Counted from the stretch's first letter, positions 39,142 to 48,181 are shown. The stretch: DNA of 64,000 nt from Paralcaligenes ureilyticus (GCF_004346225.1 NZ_SMAJ01000014.1:55637-119636), one strand, 5' to 3'. Translations and numbers: made by a program. The notes: generated by a model from the letters alone, not told the origin.

Positions 39142-41295
39142 ATGTTTAATAAAGTGACGAAATCGTTTCAGTATGGCCAGCACACAGTGGTGCTTGAAAC
39201 GGGCGAGATGGCTCGCCAGGCCTCCGGCGCAGTGCTGGTCTCAATTGAAGATACCGTTGTGCTGGCGACCGTGGTTGCAGCCAAGAAAGCCAAAGCCGGG
39301 CAGGACTTTTTTCCGCTGACTGTCGATTATGTCGAAAAAACCTATGCCGCCGGCCGTATTCCCGGCGGTTTTTTCAAACGTGAAGGCCGGCCTTCCGAAA
39401 AAGAAATACTTACCTCGCGCCTGATCGATCGGCCCTTGCGCCCCTTGTTTCCCGAAGGCTTCTACAACGAAGTTCAGGTCATTATCCATACGGTGTCGGT
39501 GAATCCCGAGATCGATCCCGACATCGCTGCCTTGATTGGCGCATCGGCCGCGCTGGCCATCTCGGGTATTCCGTTTGACGGCCCGATTGGCGCCGCACGG
39601 GTGGGTTATATCAACAATCAGTACGTGATCAACCCCACCGTTACGCAACTGAGCGAGTCGCAAATGAATCTGGTGGTGGCCGGCACCGAAGCGGCCGTGC
39701 TGATGGTGGAGTCCGAAGCGCAGCAGTTGTCCGAAGAAGTGATGCTGGGCGGCGTGGTGTTTGGCCACGAACAGATGCAAGCGGCGATCAATGCCATCCA
39801 TGACCTGGTCAGCGAAGCAGGCAAGCCCGAGTGGGACTGGCAGGCCGCTCCTAAAAACGAAGCGCTGGTTGCCGCGGTTGCACAAGCCGCCGGGGGCGGG
39901 CTGCAAGCCGCTTATCAGGTTCGCGAAAAGCAAAGCCGCACTACGCAATTGCGCGACGTTTATTCCAAGGTCAAGGCCACGCTGCTTGAGGCCGCTACGG
40001 CCAAAGGCGAGCCCGCGCCCGATGGCGTCGAAGTCGACAATATGCTGTTCGACCTGGAAGCCAAAATCGTGCGCGGCCAGATCCTGGGTGGTGAGCCGCG
40101 CATTGACGGCCGCGACACCCGCACCGTGCGCCCCATCAGTATTCGCCTGGGGGTTCTCCCCCGCGCACATGGCAGCGCCTTGTTCACGCGCGGCGAAACG
40201 CAGGCTCTGGTGGTGGCCACTTTGGGCACCAAGCAGGACGAGCAGATTATTGATTCGATCATGGGCGAGCATCGCGACCGCTTCATGATGCACTACAACA
40301 TGCCTCCGTTTGCAACCGGCGAGACAGGCCGCTTCGGCTCGCCCAAACGCCGCGAAATCGGCCATGGCCGCCTGGCCAAACGCGCTTTGATCGCCTTGCT
40401 GCCTGCAGCGGCCGACTTTCAGTACACGATACGCGTGGTGTCCGAAATTACCGAATCCAATGGTTCTTCATCCATGGCATCGGTGTGCGGCGGTTCGCTG
40501 GCCATGATGGACGCCGGCGTGCCGGTCAAGGACCACGTGGCCGGAGTGGCCATGGGCCTGATCAAGGAAGGCGGCAAGTTTGCGGTGTTGACCGACATTC
40601 TGGGCGATGAAGATCACCTGGGCGATATGGATTTCAAAGTGGCCGGCACGGTCAACGGTATTACCGCTTTGCAAATGGATATCAAAATCCAGGGCATCAC
40701 CAAGGAAATCATGCAGGTGGCGCTGGCTCAGGCCCGCGAAGGCCGCTTGCATATTCTGGAAAAGATGAAGGCCGCGCTCGAAGGCTCGCGCACCGAGTTG
40801 TCCGAATTTGCGCCGCGCATGCTGACCGTCAAGATCAATCCCGACAAGATCCGCGACGTCATCGGCAAGGGCGGGGCGACGATTCGTGCGCTGACTGAAG
40901 AAACCGGTACACAAATCGATATCGGCGATGATGGCACCATTACCATCTCCAGCGCCGATCTGGATCGCGCCCGCGATGCCGAGCGCCGCATCAAAGAACT
41001 GACCGCCAACGTGGAAGTGGGTCAGGAATACGAAGGCCCGGTATTGCGCCTGCTGGATTTCGGCGCGATCGTTCAGGTTCTGCCCGGCCGCGACGGTTTG
41101 CTGCACATTTCCGAGATCGCCAACTATCGCATCGCCAATATCAACGATGTGTTGAAGGTGGGGCAGGTTGTGCGCATCAAGGTCATCGAGGCCGACGACA
41201 AGGGCCGCCTGCGCCTGTCCATAAAGGCTATCGGCGGCATCGAAGCCCAGGGCGGCCCGCAAGGTCCGGCTGCGTCCCCCGAGGCCGTGGCCTGA
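39142..41295 (+). CDS. pnp: Polyribonucleotide nucleotidyltransferase (PNPase)
   Basis: 717 residues from [12 protein letters not shown]. Two RNase PH domains are separated by an all-helical domain; the active-site region of the second includes [14 protein letters not shown] and SDGSSS-like [15 protein letters not shown]. The KH domain ([20 protein letters not shown]) and S1 domain ([18 protein letters not shown]) close the protein. It degrades RNA 3' to 5' by phosphorolysis and takes part in the degradosome. An earlier Met at 39106 lies in the terminator and is unlikely to be used. Confidence 0.98.
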   Translation: MFNKVTKSFQYGQHTVVLETGEMARQASGAVLVSIEDTVVLATVVAAKKAKAGQDFFPLTVDYVEKTYAAGRIPGGFFKREGRPSEKEILTSRLIDRPLRPLFPEGFYNEVQVIIHTVSVNPEIDPDIAALIGASAALAISGIPFDGPIGAARVGYINNQYVINPTVTQLSESQMNLVVAGTEAAVLMVESEAQQLSEEVMLGGVVFGHEQMQAAINAIHDLVSEAGKPEWDWQAAPKNEALVAAVAQAAGGGLQAAYQVREKQSRTTQLRDVYSKVKATLLEAATAKGEPAPDGVEVDNMLFDLEAKIVRGQILGGEPRIDGRDTRTVRPISIRLGVLPRAHGSALFTRGETQALVVATLGTKQDEQIIDSIMGEHRDRFMMHYNMPPFATGETGRFGSPKRREIGHGRLAKRALIALLPAAADFQYTIRVVSEITESNGSSSMASVCGGSLAMMDAGVPVKDHVAGVAMGLIKEGGKFAVLTDILGDEDHLGDMDFKVAGTVNGITALQMDIKIQGITKEIMQVALAQAREGRLHILEKMKAALEGSRTELSEFAPRMLTVKINPDKIRDVIGKGGATIRALTEETGTQIDIGDDGTITISSADLDRARDAERRIKELTANVEVGQEYEGPVLRLLDFGAIVQVLPGRDGLLHISEIANYRIANINDVLKVGQVVRIKVIEADDKGRLRLSIKAIGGIEAQGGPQGPAASPEAVA

Positions 41296-41319
41296 TCGAG
41301 GCAGCTGGTCTTTGATTGA

Positions 41320-41348
41320 AAAACGGCATCTTCGGATGCCGTTTTTTT
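41320..41348 (+). terminator. pnp terminator
   Basis: Stem AAACGGCATC/GATGCCGTTT closed by a TTCG tetraloop and followed by a T run, 25 bases after the pnp stop. Confidence 0.9.
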
Positions 41349-41357
41349 GTGAGAATA

Positions 41358-41427
41358 TGGCGACCACAAGGGTCGCCGCTACAACGCTACCGGTATGTCG
41401 TTGTAGCGGCACCCCTTGTGGGTGCCA
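41358..41427. repeat. REP-like inverted pair
   Basis: Leftward arm 41358-41383 with stem GGCGACC/GGTCGCC, rightward arm 41402-41427 with stem GGCACCC/GGGTGCC. It lies between pnp and tRNA-Leu(UAA). Confidence 0.9.
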
Positions 41428-41493
41428 TTTTGCTTTAATGCGCTGCAAGACCCGCCCGGAGTGATTCACGCGTGGCGAGTCAGCTCGAAATAC

Positions 41494-41579
41494 TGGTGCA
41501 CCCAACCGGAATCGAACCGGTACGATCAATGATCGAGAGATTTTAAGTCTCTTGCGTCTACCAATTCCGCCATGGGTGC
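41494..41579 (-). tRNA. tRNA-Leu(UAA), reads UUA/UUG
   Basis: 86-base class II tRNA with encoded CCA. Acceptor GCACCCA/TGGGTGC, anticodon loop CTTAAAA with anticodon TAA, long variable arm, T-loop GTTCGATTC. Confidence 0.95.
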
Positions 41580-41624
41580 GCGGGGCAGATTATGGCATAA
41601 AACGCTAATCGATCCAAAGGCGCA

Positions 41625-41690
41625 TGGCACCCACCAGGGGTGCCGCTACAGAACCTGCCCGTCGCGTAGCGGCAGCCCTGGTGGGCGCCA
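41625..41690. repeat. REP-like inverted pair with loop change
   Basis: Leftward arm 41625-41650 has loop CCAG in place of ACAAG. Rightward arm 41665-41690 has stem GGCAGCC against GGGCGCC with mismatch and loop CTGGT. It lies between two tRNA genes. Confidence 0.8.
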
Positions 41691-41779
41691 TACCGCAATT
41701 TGATAAAGCTATTCCCATGGCCGTTGTGGAAATGTCGAAGGGAATGGCAGATAGGCAGAGTCAGCGACTTGTTTTTTTA

Positions 41780-41869
41780 TGGCGGAAGCGGTGAGATTCG
41801 AACTCACGGACGGGTTGCCCCGTCGCTGGTTTTCAAGACCAGTCCATTCAACCGCTCTGGCACGCTTCC
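41780..41869 (-). tRNA. tRNA-Ser(UGA), reads UCA/UCG/UCU
   Basis: 90-base class II tRNA with encoded CCA. Acceptor GGAAGCG/CGCTTCC, anticodon loop CTTGAAA with anticodon TGA, long variable arm (CGACGGGGCAACCCGTC), T-loop GTTCGAATC. Confidence 0.95.
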
Positions 41870-42098
41870 GTATTGTCTGACTATGGTTTCCGCAAGGCCC
41901 GGCTGTCGCATGGACGCCGCCCTTCGGAAGGTCGCCAGTTTAGCCTATGTGCGGGGGTTTGTGGGGTCGCGGCCTTTTCTGCTATGGCCCGAGTCTGGGC
42001 GGGAGGGCCGGGCGTGGCCGACAATCTGGCTTCAAAAGCATAAAATCCCCCACGCAGGCGATAATGCGAAATTCGATAATGTATGCAAGGGAGCCGTT

Positions 42099-43076
42099 AT
42101 GAAAGCTGTAGAAATTGTGCAACCTGGTGGCCCTGAGGTTCTGGTGCTGGCCGATCGGCCCATGCCTGAGCCCAAGGCCGGCGAGGTTTTGATCAAGGTA
42201 TCCGCGGCCGGCATCAATCGTCCTGACGTTTTTCAGCGCAAAGGCAGCTATGCGCCGCCGCCGGGGGCGTCCGATCTGCCGGGCCTGGAAATTGCCGGAG
42301 AAATCGTGGGCGGCGACGCAGCTTCGGGCGGCTTCAAGCAGGGTGATCATGTGTGTGCGCTGGTGGCCGGCGGTGGCTACGCCGAATATTGTGTTGCGCC
42401 GGCGGTGCAATGTCTGCCCATCCCGGCGGGCTTGACCGAGGTCGAAGCGGCGGCCTTGCCCGAAACCTACTTTACGGTGTGGAGCAATGTGTTTGATCGC
42501 GGCCGGCTGTCGGCGGGTGAAAGCCTGCTGGTGCACGGGGGCGCGAGCGGCATTGGCACGACGGCTATTCAACTGGCTGTAGCCATGGGCAACACCGTCT
42601 ATGCCACGGTGGGCAGCGACGAACGCGCGCGCACCATTGAAAAGCTGGGCGCCGCCCTGGGTATCAATTACCGCAGTCAGGATTATGTGGAGGAAATTAA
42701 AAAGGTCACCGGCGGCAAAGGGGTGGACGTGGTGCTGGATATGGTGGCGGGCGACTACATCAATCGCAACCTGAACTGTCTGGCCGATGACGGCCGCATT
42801 GTGATCATTGCCTTGCTGGGAGGCTCCAAGGCCACTATTGATGGCGGGCAGGTGCTGCGGCGTCGTCTGACGATTACCGGTTCAACCCTGCGCCCGCGGC
42901 CCGTCGCTTTCAAGGCGGCCATAGCGCAATCGTTGAAGCAGCACGTTTGGCCCTTGCTTGCCGCCAAGAAAATCAAACCTATCGTGCATGCCACCTTCCC
43001 GCTAGCCCGTGCCTGCGACGCCCATGCCATGATGGAAGCCGGCGAGCAAATCGGCAAGATTGTCTTGACGGTTTAG
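42099..43076 (+). CDS. NAD(P)H:quinone oxidoreductase (zinc-free MDR, PIG3-like)
   Basis: 325 residues from MKAVEIVQPGGPEVL, medium-chain dehydrogenase/reductase without the catalytic zinc ligands. Conserved parts are AGINRPDVFQRKG, LPETYFTVWSN and the Rossmann motif HGGASGIGTTAIQLA. This subgroup reduces quinones with NADPH in the cytoplasm. Upstream in-frame codons belong to the tRNA-Ser region. It lies between the tRNA genes and tpiA, as in related betaproteobacteria. Confidence 0.93.
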   Translation: MKAVEIVQPGGPEVLVLADRPMPEPKAGEVLIKVSAAGINRPDVFQRKGSYAPPPGASDLPGLEIAGEIVGGDAASGGFKQGDHVCALVAGGGYAEYCVAPAVQCLPIPAGLTEVEAAALPETYFTVWSNVFDRGRLSAGESLLVHGGASGIGTTAIQLAVAMGNTVYATVGSDERARTIEKLGAALGINYRSQDYVEEIKKVTGGKGVDVVLDMVAGDYINRNLNCLADDGRIVIIALLGGSKATIDGGQVLRRRLTITGSTLRPRPVAFKAAIAQSLKQHVWPLLAAKKIKPIVHATFPLARACDAHAMMEAGEQIGKIVLTV

Positions 43077-43088
43077 TCTGTGTGAAAA

Positions 43089-43159
43089 TGGCAGCCACAA
43101 GGGCTGCCGCTACAAATACGTACCCGTTGCTCACGCAGCGGCAGCCCTTGTGGCTGCCA
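43089..43159. repeat. REP-like inverted pair, GGCAGCC type
   Basis: Leftward arm 43089-43114 and rightward arm 43134-43159, same stem type in both, spacer AATACGTACCCGTTGCTCA. The GTAG flank of the right arm is changed to GCAG. It separates the quinone reductase and tpiA. Confidence 0.9.
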
Positions 43160-43293
43160 AAATCCTTGGCCAGCAACACGGCATCTACAAATTAGAAAAG
43201 ACTAGAATTAGGCATTCGTACCTGTCGCACGATACAATGCTGGGTTTACCCCATTTTTTACCGGCTCTCTACCCGGCTGGTCCTTTACACACT

Positions 43294-44055
43294 ATGACTA
43301 GCATTCAGACAAGCACTGAGTCTCGACCGCGCCTGGTGATAGGCAACTGGAAAATGCACGGCAGTCTGGCGGCCAATGCCAGCTTGCTGGCGGATTTGCG
43401 GGCGGGCGCGGGCGACGTGGCCGACAGCGCAATGGCTGTCTGCGTGCCGTTTCCCTATCTGGCACAAACCAGTGTGGCGCTGGCGGGCAGCCCGATTTCC
43501 TGGGGCGCACAAGATGTCAGCGGCCAGGCGCAGGGCGCATTTACGGGCGAAGTATCCGCCACCATGCTGGCCGACTTTGGCTGTTGCTGGGTATTGGCCG
43601 GGCATTCCGAACGCCGCACCTTGCATGGCGAGACTGATCAGCAGGTAGCCGACAAGGCGCAGGCGGCGCTTGGTGTGGGCCTCGCGCCGGTGGTGTGCGT
43701 AGGTGAAACGTTGGCCGAACGCGAGGCAGGGGAAACTCATGCCGTGATTGCACGACAGTTGGCCCCTGTGTTGGCGCGGGGGGCTGCGTCGCTTGCTAAA
43801 ATGGTGCTGGCTTATGAGCCGATATGGGCCATAGGCACGGGCCGCAGCGCCACGCCGGAGCAGGCGCAGGATGTGCACGCGTTCATACGTGCCAGCCTGG
43901 CCCGGGCAGGTGCCGGGCAAGTCCAGATTTTATACGGCGGTAGCGTCAAGGCGTCTAACGCCGCCAGTTTGTTTGCCATGAGCGATATTGACGGTGCCCT
44001 GGTGGGCGGCGCGTCGCTTGTAGCGCAAGAATTTTTACGTATTGCAGCCGCATAG
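43294..44055 (+). CDS. tpiA: Triosephosphate isomerase
   Basis: 253 residues, glycolytic TIM barrel. Catalytic residues are visible: Lys in IGNWKMHGS, His in AGHSERRTLHGE, Glu in AYEPIWAIGTG. The phosphate loop is GGSVKASNAASLF. I set the start at 43294 (MTSIQTS), about 20 residues before the conserved core. secG follows after 16 bases. Confidence 0.97.
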   Translation: MTSIQTSTESRPRLVIGNWKMHGSLAANASLLADLRAGAGDVADSAMAVCVPFPYLAQTSVALAGSPISWGAQDVSGQAQGAFTGEVSATMLADFGCCWVLAGHSERRTLHGETDQQVADKAQAALGVGLAPVVCVGETLAEREAGETHAVIARQLAPVLARGAASLAKMVLAYEPIWAIGTGRSATPEQAQDVHAFIRASLARAGAGQVQILYGGSVKASNAASLFAMSDIDGALVGGASLVAQEFLRIAAA

Positions 44056-44071
44056 GCTTCGGAGTTTTTTC

Positions 44072-44638
44072 ATGCAATGGTTGTCTCCCACTTTCCTGAC
44101 GATTCAAGTCGTTTCCTCGATCACCATCATTGTGCTGGTTCTGCTGCAGCAAGGTAAGGGCGCCGACATGGGCGCCACCTTTGGCGGCGGCTCGGCCGGT
44201 AGCCTGTTTGGCGCCACTGGGGCGGCCAACTTTTTGTCGCGCGCCACCAAGTGGGCGGCAATTGTGTTCTTTTCGTCGACAGCTGCCCTAGCCTATATTG
44301 CACACCACCCTGGTTCGTCTATATTGGAAGGCGGCATTATGCAGGGGTTCAAGCAGGCGCCTGCGCCAGCCGCCCCGGCCCCTGTTGCAACGGGTTCGGC
44401 CGTTCCCTCGGCGCCGGCCAGCAGCACTCCGTCCGCTCCCGCCAAAGTTGTACCGGCTGCGCCTTCGGCAGCGGGTACTGTTGTACCAGGCAGCGCCGCT
44501 CCTGCAGCGGCGGGCAATAGCACGCCTGCGGTTCCATCTGCATCGGGCACTACCATGCCCGCTGTCCCGGTTGTCCCGAATGCGGCCGGACAGTCCAAGC
44601 CTGTTGCGCCGGTTGGCGGCTCGACCCAGTCCAAGTAA
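44072..44638 (+). CDS. secG: Preprotein translocase subunit SecG
   Basis: 188 residues. Residues 1-80 are the normal two-membrane-helix SecG: FLTIQVVSSITIIVLVLLQQGKGADMGATFGGGSAGSLFG (in parts) and a second helix AAIVFFSSTAALAYI. The remaining 100 residues are low-complexity Ala/Pro/Val/Ser/Thr, much longer than in E. coli SecG (110 residues in all). SecG aids SecA-driven export through SecYE. tpiA-secG-tRNA-Leu is the standard order before nuo in this group. Confidence 0.95.
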   Translation: MQWLSPTFLTIQVVSSITIIVLVLLQQGKGADMGATFGGGSAGSLFGATGAANFLSRATKWAAIVFFSSTAALAYIAHHPGSSILEGGIMQGFKQAPAPAAPAPVATGSAVPSAPASSTPSAPAKVVPAAPSAAGTVVPGSAAPAAAGNSTPAVPSASGTTMPAVPVVPNAAGQSKPVAPVGGSTQSK

Positions 44639-44694
44639 TTGCCGAAGCGCTGATTCTGAACGATCGGCAGTTTGACGGATTTTTGCTGCGCAAA

Positions 44695-44780
44695 TGGCAG
44701 CCACAAGGGCTGCCACTAGATTAGATTCTATAGTTCAACGCAACGGTATGTGTTTGTAGCGGTACCCCTTGTGGGTGCCA
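44695..44780. repeat. REP-like inverted pair
   Basis: Leftward arm 44695-44719 (GGCAGCC type) and rightward arm 44755-44780 (stem GGTACCC/GGGTGCC). It lies between the convergent secG and higA-like genes, with a longer spacer than usual. Confidence 0.85.
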
Positions 44781-44802
44781 CCACCGCCACCGTTTCCAAC
44801 TA

Positions 44803-45225
44803 TTAAACAAAAACGTTTGGTGGAACGTGGAACCGTTTGGACAGCGCCTTGATTTGCCGAACGTTCAAGTCACGCTTGCCGTGCAGAATTTCCGATACGA
44901 CGCCTTGGGTGCCGATTTCTGGAAGGTCCGATTGCGTCAGATGATGTTGTTCGATTAAAAATCGCAGCATAGCCAAGGGCGAGACCTCCTGTGCCGGATA
45001 ATGGGCGTGATCGAACTCGCCAATCAGGCTGCCAAGGGTATTGGCAAGTTCGGCCAGTGGATGTTGTTCGCTCGCAGCTCCTGCATCAAGCAATTGATTC
45101 AATACCACAACAGCCTGGTCGTAATCATGCGCGGTATGAATCGAGTGCAGAGGAACAACTGACGATAACGCTTGAAAATGGGAGGTGATCTCGGCGATCG
45201 TTGTTTTATCCATTACGGCTTCCAT
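44803..45225 (-). CDS. HigA-type antitoxin (YgjM-like, XRE HTH)
   Basis: 140 residues. The N-terminal part (1-75) is a helical neutralising domain with DYDQAVVVLNQLLD. The C-terminal helix-turn-helix covers about 85-135 (LRFLIEQHHLTQSDLPEIG, ILHGKRDLNVRQIKALSKRF), the pattern of E. coli HigA. The ATG at 45225 has AAGGAG at eight bases and overlaps the toxin end by 13 bases, so translation is coupled. It belongs to a different HigA branch from the gene at 25632. Confidence 0.9.
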   Translation of the reverse strand: MEAVMDKTTIAEITSHFQALSSVVPLHSIHTAHDYDQAVVVLNQLLDAGAASEQHPLAELANTLGSLIGEFDHAHYPAQEVSPLAMLRFLIEQHHLTQSDLPEIGTQGVVSEILHGKRDLNVRQIKALSKRFHVPPNVFV

Positions 45226-45494
45226 TTGTCGTACTCCTTATGAGTGAAGACATACCGAATATACAATTTCTGATAATCAAAATGGATAGCGGTGACAATC
45301 CGGTATTTATTACCGCCAATGTCGAAAACGTAATATTCCTCAACTTTGTCGGTCGTATTGAACGTCGTTTTAATATCCGAGAAGCTGGTAAATGTTCGGG
45401 ACTCAATAATCTTGCGCCACGCCTGCATCGGGTTGTCGGCGCCAGGGTGAGTCGCTGCAAAGTCGATAAGAGCTTTATTGGATATGACGCGCAT
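45213..45494 (-). CDS. HigB-type toxin (YgjN-like mRNA interferase)
   Basis: 93 residues from MRVISNKALIDFAATHP. Conserved parts match the E. coli HigB branch: YYVFDIGGNKYRIVTAIHFDYQKLYIRYVFTHKEYDKW, in which V-F-x-I-G-G-N and T-H-x-E-Y-D are diagnostic. These toxins cleave translated mRNA. A longer frame starts at 45527, but TATAAT lies 6 bases before the Met at 45494, which predicts a leaderless mRNA from the shorter start. The antitoxin follows with 13-base overlap. Confidence 0.9.
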   Translation of the reverse strand: MRVISNKALIDFAATHPGADNPMQAWRKIIESRTFTSFSDIKTTFNTTDKVEEYYVFDIGGNKYRIVTAIHFDYQKLYIRYVFTHKEYDKWKP

Positions 45495-45500
45495 ATTGGT

Positions 45501-45524
45501 ATTATATCTCAATTTGAGATATAA
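45501..45524 (-). promoter_or_regulatory. Toxin promoter with operator-like palindrome
   Basis: Minus-strand -10 box TATAAT (45501-45506), 6 bases from the toxin ATG. It is embedded in a perfect 23-base palindrome, arms TTATATCTCAA/TTGAGATATAA around a single base (45502-45524), a likely binding site for the antitoxin. TTGACC upstream is too far (22 bases) for a standard -35. Confidence 0.65.
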
Positions 45525-45659
45525 CATTGGTCAAGATATTGCATTGGTCGATTGAATTCATCACCTCGGTTTCATGGGAAATTACTGCATCACTACAAAA
45601 TTAACGGATGCGTTTAAATTTACGAATACGTTTTATGTCGATCTTGCGCATCAAGGTTT

Positions 45660-45685
45660 TGTAGCGGCACCCCTTGTGGGTGCCA
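45660..45685 (+). repeat. REP-like single arm, GGCACCC type
   Basis: Rightward arm in the 309-base space between the toxin gene and tRNA-Leu(GAG). The rest of the space shows TAGAAT (about 45742) and TATAAC (45772) as weak tRNA promoter candidates and no gene. Confidence 0.9.
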
Positions 45686-45803
45686 ATTTGAGACAAAGAG
45701 GGCCTCTGCCTGCTTGCCTGGAGGGCTTTGGTTTTCATGCTAGAATTCCCCTCTTTGCGGCAGGCGGCGCTCTATAACGCGTGTGTATTGCCGGCAGAAT
45801 CAA

Positions 45804-45888
45804 GCCGACGTGGTGAAATTGGTAGACACGCTATCTTGAGGGGGTAGTGGCGAAAGCTGTGCGAGTTCGAGTCTCGCCGTCGGCACCA
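45804..45888 (+). tRNA. tRNA-Leu(GAG), reads CUC/CUU
   Basis: 85-base class II tRNA with encoded CCA. Acceptor GCCGACG/CGTCGGC, anticodon loop TTGAGGG with anticodon GAG, long variable arm, T-loop GTTCGAGTC. Its place between secG and nuoA is conserved in related genomes. Confidence 0.95.
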
Positions 45889-46043
45889 AGTTTAAGTTCC
45901 AGGAAGTCTCAGATCGTCCCAAAGCCTGCATGAACATTAGTTTTTGCGGGTTTTTTGCTTTCTGGGCTTTGGTGCGATTTAGCTGAGAATGGGTTGCGGT
46001 GCGATGGCCGAAGGCAGTTCGCGCTGCAATGCCTACGCGATTT

Positions 46044-46167
46044 CGTAGGGGTGACCCTTGTGGTCGCCTGGTTGGCCGCCAGGAAAAGCGTGTTCGCCGC
46101 TAATAGTTGATGGTACCAATAAGAGGTGCTGGCACGAAAACAGAAATGGCACCCACAAGGGGTGCCA
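46044..46167. repeat. Two REP-like arms
   Basis: Rightward arm 46044-46070, stem GTGACC/GGTCGCC with one G-T pair, loop CTTGT. Leftward arm 46147-46167, GGCACCC type, lacking its GCTACA flank. Confidence 0.8.
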
Positions 46168-46175
46168 TCTAACCT

Positions 46176-46287
46176 CAGCTAAACACACTTCAGGCCATCC
46201 CACGCCAGCCAAACGCACCTCAGGCCATCTACGCCAGCTAAACACATCCGACGCCATCCCACCCCAGCTAAACACGTCTGATCCTGC
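46176..46287. repeat. 30-base tandem repeat (minisatellite), about 3.8 copies
   Basis: Units of 30, 29, 30 and 23 bases starting CAGCTAAACAC/CAGCCAAACGC and sharing GGCCATC or GCCATC. The copies differ at several positions, so the array is not newly made. Confidence 0.85.
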
Positions 46288-46661
46288 ATTCAAATCCTGC
46301 TCGCCAAAGAATAAAACCTTCAAATCAAAGCCAGGAAAACCTAAATAGAAACAATTGATTATTTCGCTTATCTCGAATAAATCTAGATTTAAATAAATCG
46401 TTTAAGCACAAAAAATACTGTGGCTGGTACACCACAAAAATTAGCGGGTAAACCCCTATCAATTTGTGGTTAAAACACCGCTTTGTTGTTTCAATCCAAC
46501 AATTATCAGGAAAAGTTAAGCTTTTGCCCTCACGGCAATAGCCAGCGGCCCCGAATTTTGATGCAATAGCACCAACTTCCCATCGCGGAGTTAGAAAGAG
46601 TGGCAGGACGTATTAAAAGTGATCGCCGCTCTCGTTACTCAAATCTACGGAGATTTCTTAC

Positions 46662-47792
46662 ATGAAAAAGACTCTGCTCGCTGCTGCTCTAATTGCTGGC
46701 TTTGCCAGCGTTGCTCAAGCAGAAACATCGGTTACCCTCTACGGTATTATCGATACAGGCATCGAATATCAACAAGTCAAAGGCACGGTTGGTGGTGTTG
46801 ACGTTAAAGCCAGCCAGTTTGGTTTGACCTCTGGTAATCAGTCCGGCAGCCGCTGGGGCCTGAAAGGCTCTGAAGATCTGGGCAACGGCCTGCGCGCTGT
46901 GTTCCAGTTGGAAAGCGGTTTTGACAGCACCAATGGCAAATCGGCTCAAGGTGGCCGTTTGTTCGGTCGTCAAGCCACTATCGGTCTGGCTTCTGATGCT
47001 TGGGGCCAATTGGATTTTGGTCGTCAAACCAACATTGCTTCCAAGTACATGGCTTTTGCCGATCCGTTCGCGGCAGGCTGGGGTCAGGCCAACTATGGTA
47101 CGTCGTTCACATCGGCTAACACCGTGCGCCTCGACAACATGATCATGTACCAAACCCCGAACTTCTCGGGCTTCCAGTTCGGCGTTGGCTATTCGTTCAA
47201 CGTTGATGGTTCCCAACTGCCTAAGCTCTCATCGTCGACTCCCGGCTTTGATGGCTCCGACAGAAACGTTCGCGACATCACCGTGGGCTTGCGTTACACC
47301 AATGGTCCTATCGGTTTGGGTGCAGCCTACGATCGTCTGAACAGAAGCAACAATCCTGATGGCGAACCCAACAATGTGTCCGCATGGATGATTGCTGGTG
47401 CGTACGACTTCGAAGTGGTCAAGGCATCGTTGGCGTTTGGTCAAACCCGCAACGGTTTCTTTGCTCCTCAAGGCGTCATCAACCCCACCGGTGTGACCTC
47501 CTTCCCCTCGTTCGGCTTCGTGAACGGGTTGAAGTTTAACTCCTACTTGGTTGGCTTGACCGCTCCTGTCGGCAACGGCCTGGTGATGGCTTCCTGGCAA
47601 ATGGCTGATCCCCATAGCAGCGACGATAGCATTGGTGATCGTGCCAAACAGCAAAGCTTCAGCTTGGGTTATCAGTACAGCCTGTCCAAGCGCACCAACG
47701 TGTACGCGACTGCTTCGTACATGAAAAATGCGTACTTCCAAAGCGACCTGAAATCGACCGCTGCCATGGTCGGTATCCGTCACCAGTTCTAA
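46662..47792 (+). CDS. General porin (Gram-negative porin, OmpC/Omp32-like)
   Basis: 376 residues with a Sec signal (MKKTLLAAALIAGFASVAQA). The mature start ETSVTLYGIIDTGIEY and the PEG-like motif region SRWGLKGSEDLGNGLRAVFQLE are typical of 16-strand trimeric betaproteobacterial porins. It ends in IRHQF, the C-terminal Phe needed for Bam-mediated assembly. It provides diffusion of small anions or general solutes through the outer membrane. It is transcribed alone with a strong terminator after it. Codon use is less GC-rich than neighbours, as often for highly expressed porins. Confidence 0.96.
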   Translation: MKKTLLAAALIAGFASVAQAETSVTLYGIIDTGIEYQQVKGTVGGVDVKASQFGLTSGNQSGSRWGLKGSEDLGNGLRAVFQLESGFDSTNGKSAQGGRLFGRQATIGLASDAWGQLDFGRQTNIASKYMAFADPFAAGWGQANYGTSFTSANTVRLDNMIMYQTPNFSGFQFGVGYSFNVDGSQLPKLSSSTPGFDGSDRNVRDITVGLRYTNGPIGLGAAYDRLNRSNNPDGEPNNVSAWMIAGAYDFEVVKASLAFGQTRNGFFAPQGVINPTGVTSFPSFGFVNGLKFNSYLVGLTAPVGNGLVMASWQMADPHSSDDSIGDRAKQQSFSLGYQYSLSKRTNVYATASYMKNAYFQSDLKSTAAMVGIRHQF

Positions 47793-47875
47793 TCGGTTGC
47801 ATAGCTAGCCTATGCACCGAGGCGGCCCGGCTTGCCGGGTTGCCACATGAATTGATGCGGACTTCGGTTCGTATG

Positions 47876-47906
47876 AAAAAAACCACCTTTCGGGGTGGTT
47901 TTTTTT
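47876..47906 (+). terminator. Porin terminator
   Basis: Stem AAAACCACC/GGGTGGTTTT with loop TTTCG, then a T run, 84 bases after the porin stop. Confidence 0.9.
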
Positions 47907-48067
47907 ATTGATTTCGGCAGCGAAGGGAGTTGTTGCGGTTGTGGCTGCCATATCGTCGATGGCCAGGCGTGTCTGCAGAATACGATCATCGTAAGGGCTG
48001 GTTGCGTTGGGTGCCGGCTCTAAAGTAGATTGAAGTATTACCTTCTTATGCCTTGGTAGAGAACATC

Positions 48068-48181
48068 ATGACAGCCACCGATATCCGGCCCGTTGCGGTC
48101 AAGCTAGGTCGGGACGCTCGAGAACGCATGAAACGCCTTGCTAACGTTCGCCACTGCAGCCACACTGGACGACCACCATGA
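48068..48181 (+). pseudogene. Truncated ribbon-helix-helix antitoxin remnant
   Basis: 37 codons: MTATDIRPVAVKLGRDARERM then KRLANVRHCSHTGRPP and stop. The start matches CopG/RHH-type antitoxins, where V-x-V-x-L-x-x-x-x-R-x-R-x-x-x-L-A is followed by a RSxHWL-type helix. Here the reading frame shifts at that point (HW can be read in another frame), and a REP arm begins 15 bases later. No toxin gene follows. I read it as a dead antitoxin start. Confidence 0.7.

Larger units (their letters stand above)
45889..46661. other. Gene-free region with REP arms, minisatellite and porin promoter
   Basis: 773 bases without a supported gene. It contains a REP arm at 46044-46070 (stem GTGACC/GGTCGCC), a leftward arm at 46147-46167, a 30-base tandem repeat at 46176-46287, and an AT-rich stretch 46330-46500 with no assignable boxes that should hold the porin promoter. 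The frame open on the minus strand (46033-46323) is caused by the 30-base periodicity and I do not support it as a gene. Confidence 0.75.

Noticed and set aside
46033..46323. 96-codon minus-strand frame with 10-residue repeats
   Set aside because: It spans two REP arms and a minisatellite whose 30-base period keeps the frame open. There is no ribosome site or known domain, so I list it only as a repeat.
45804..46323. Integrated island at tRNA-Leu(GAG)
   Set aside because: The tRNA 3' end is intact, no integrase gene or direct repeat of the tRNA end is seen, and the tRNA-nuo order is the ancestral one.
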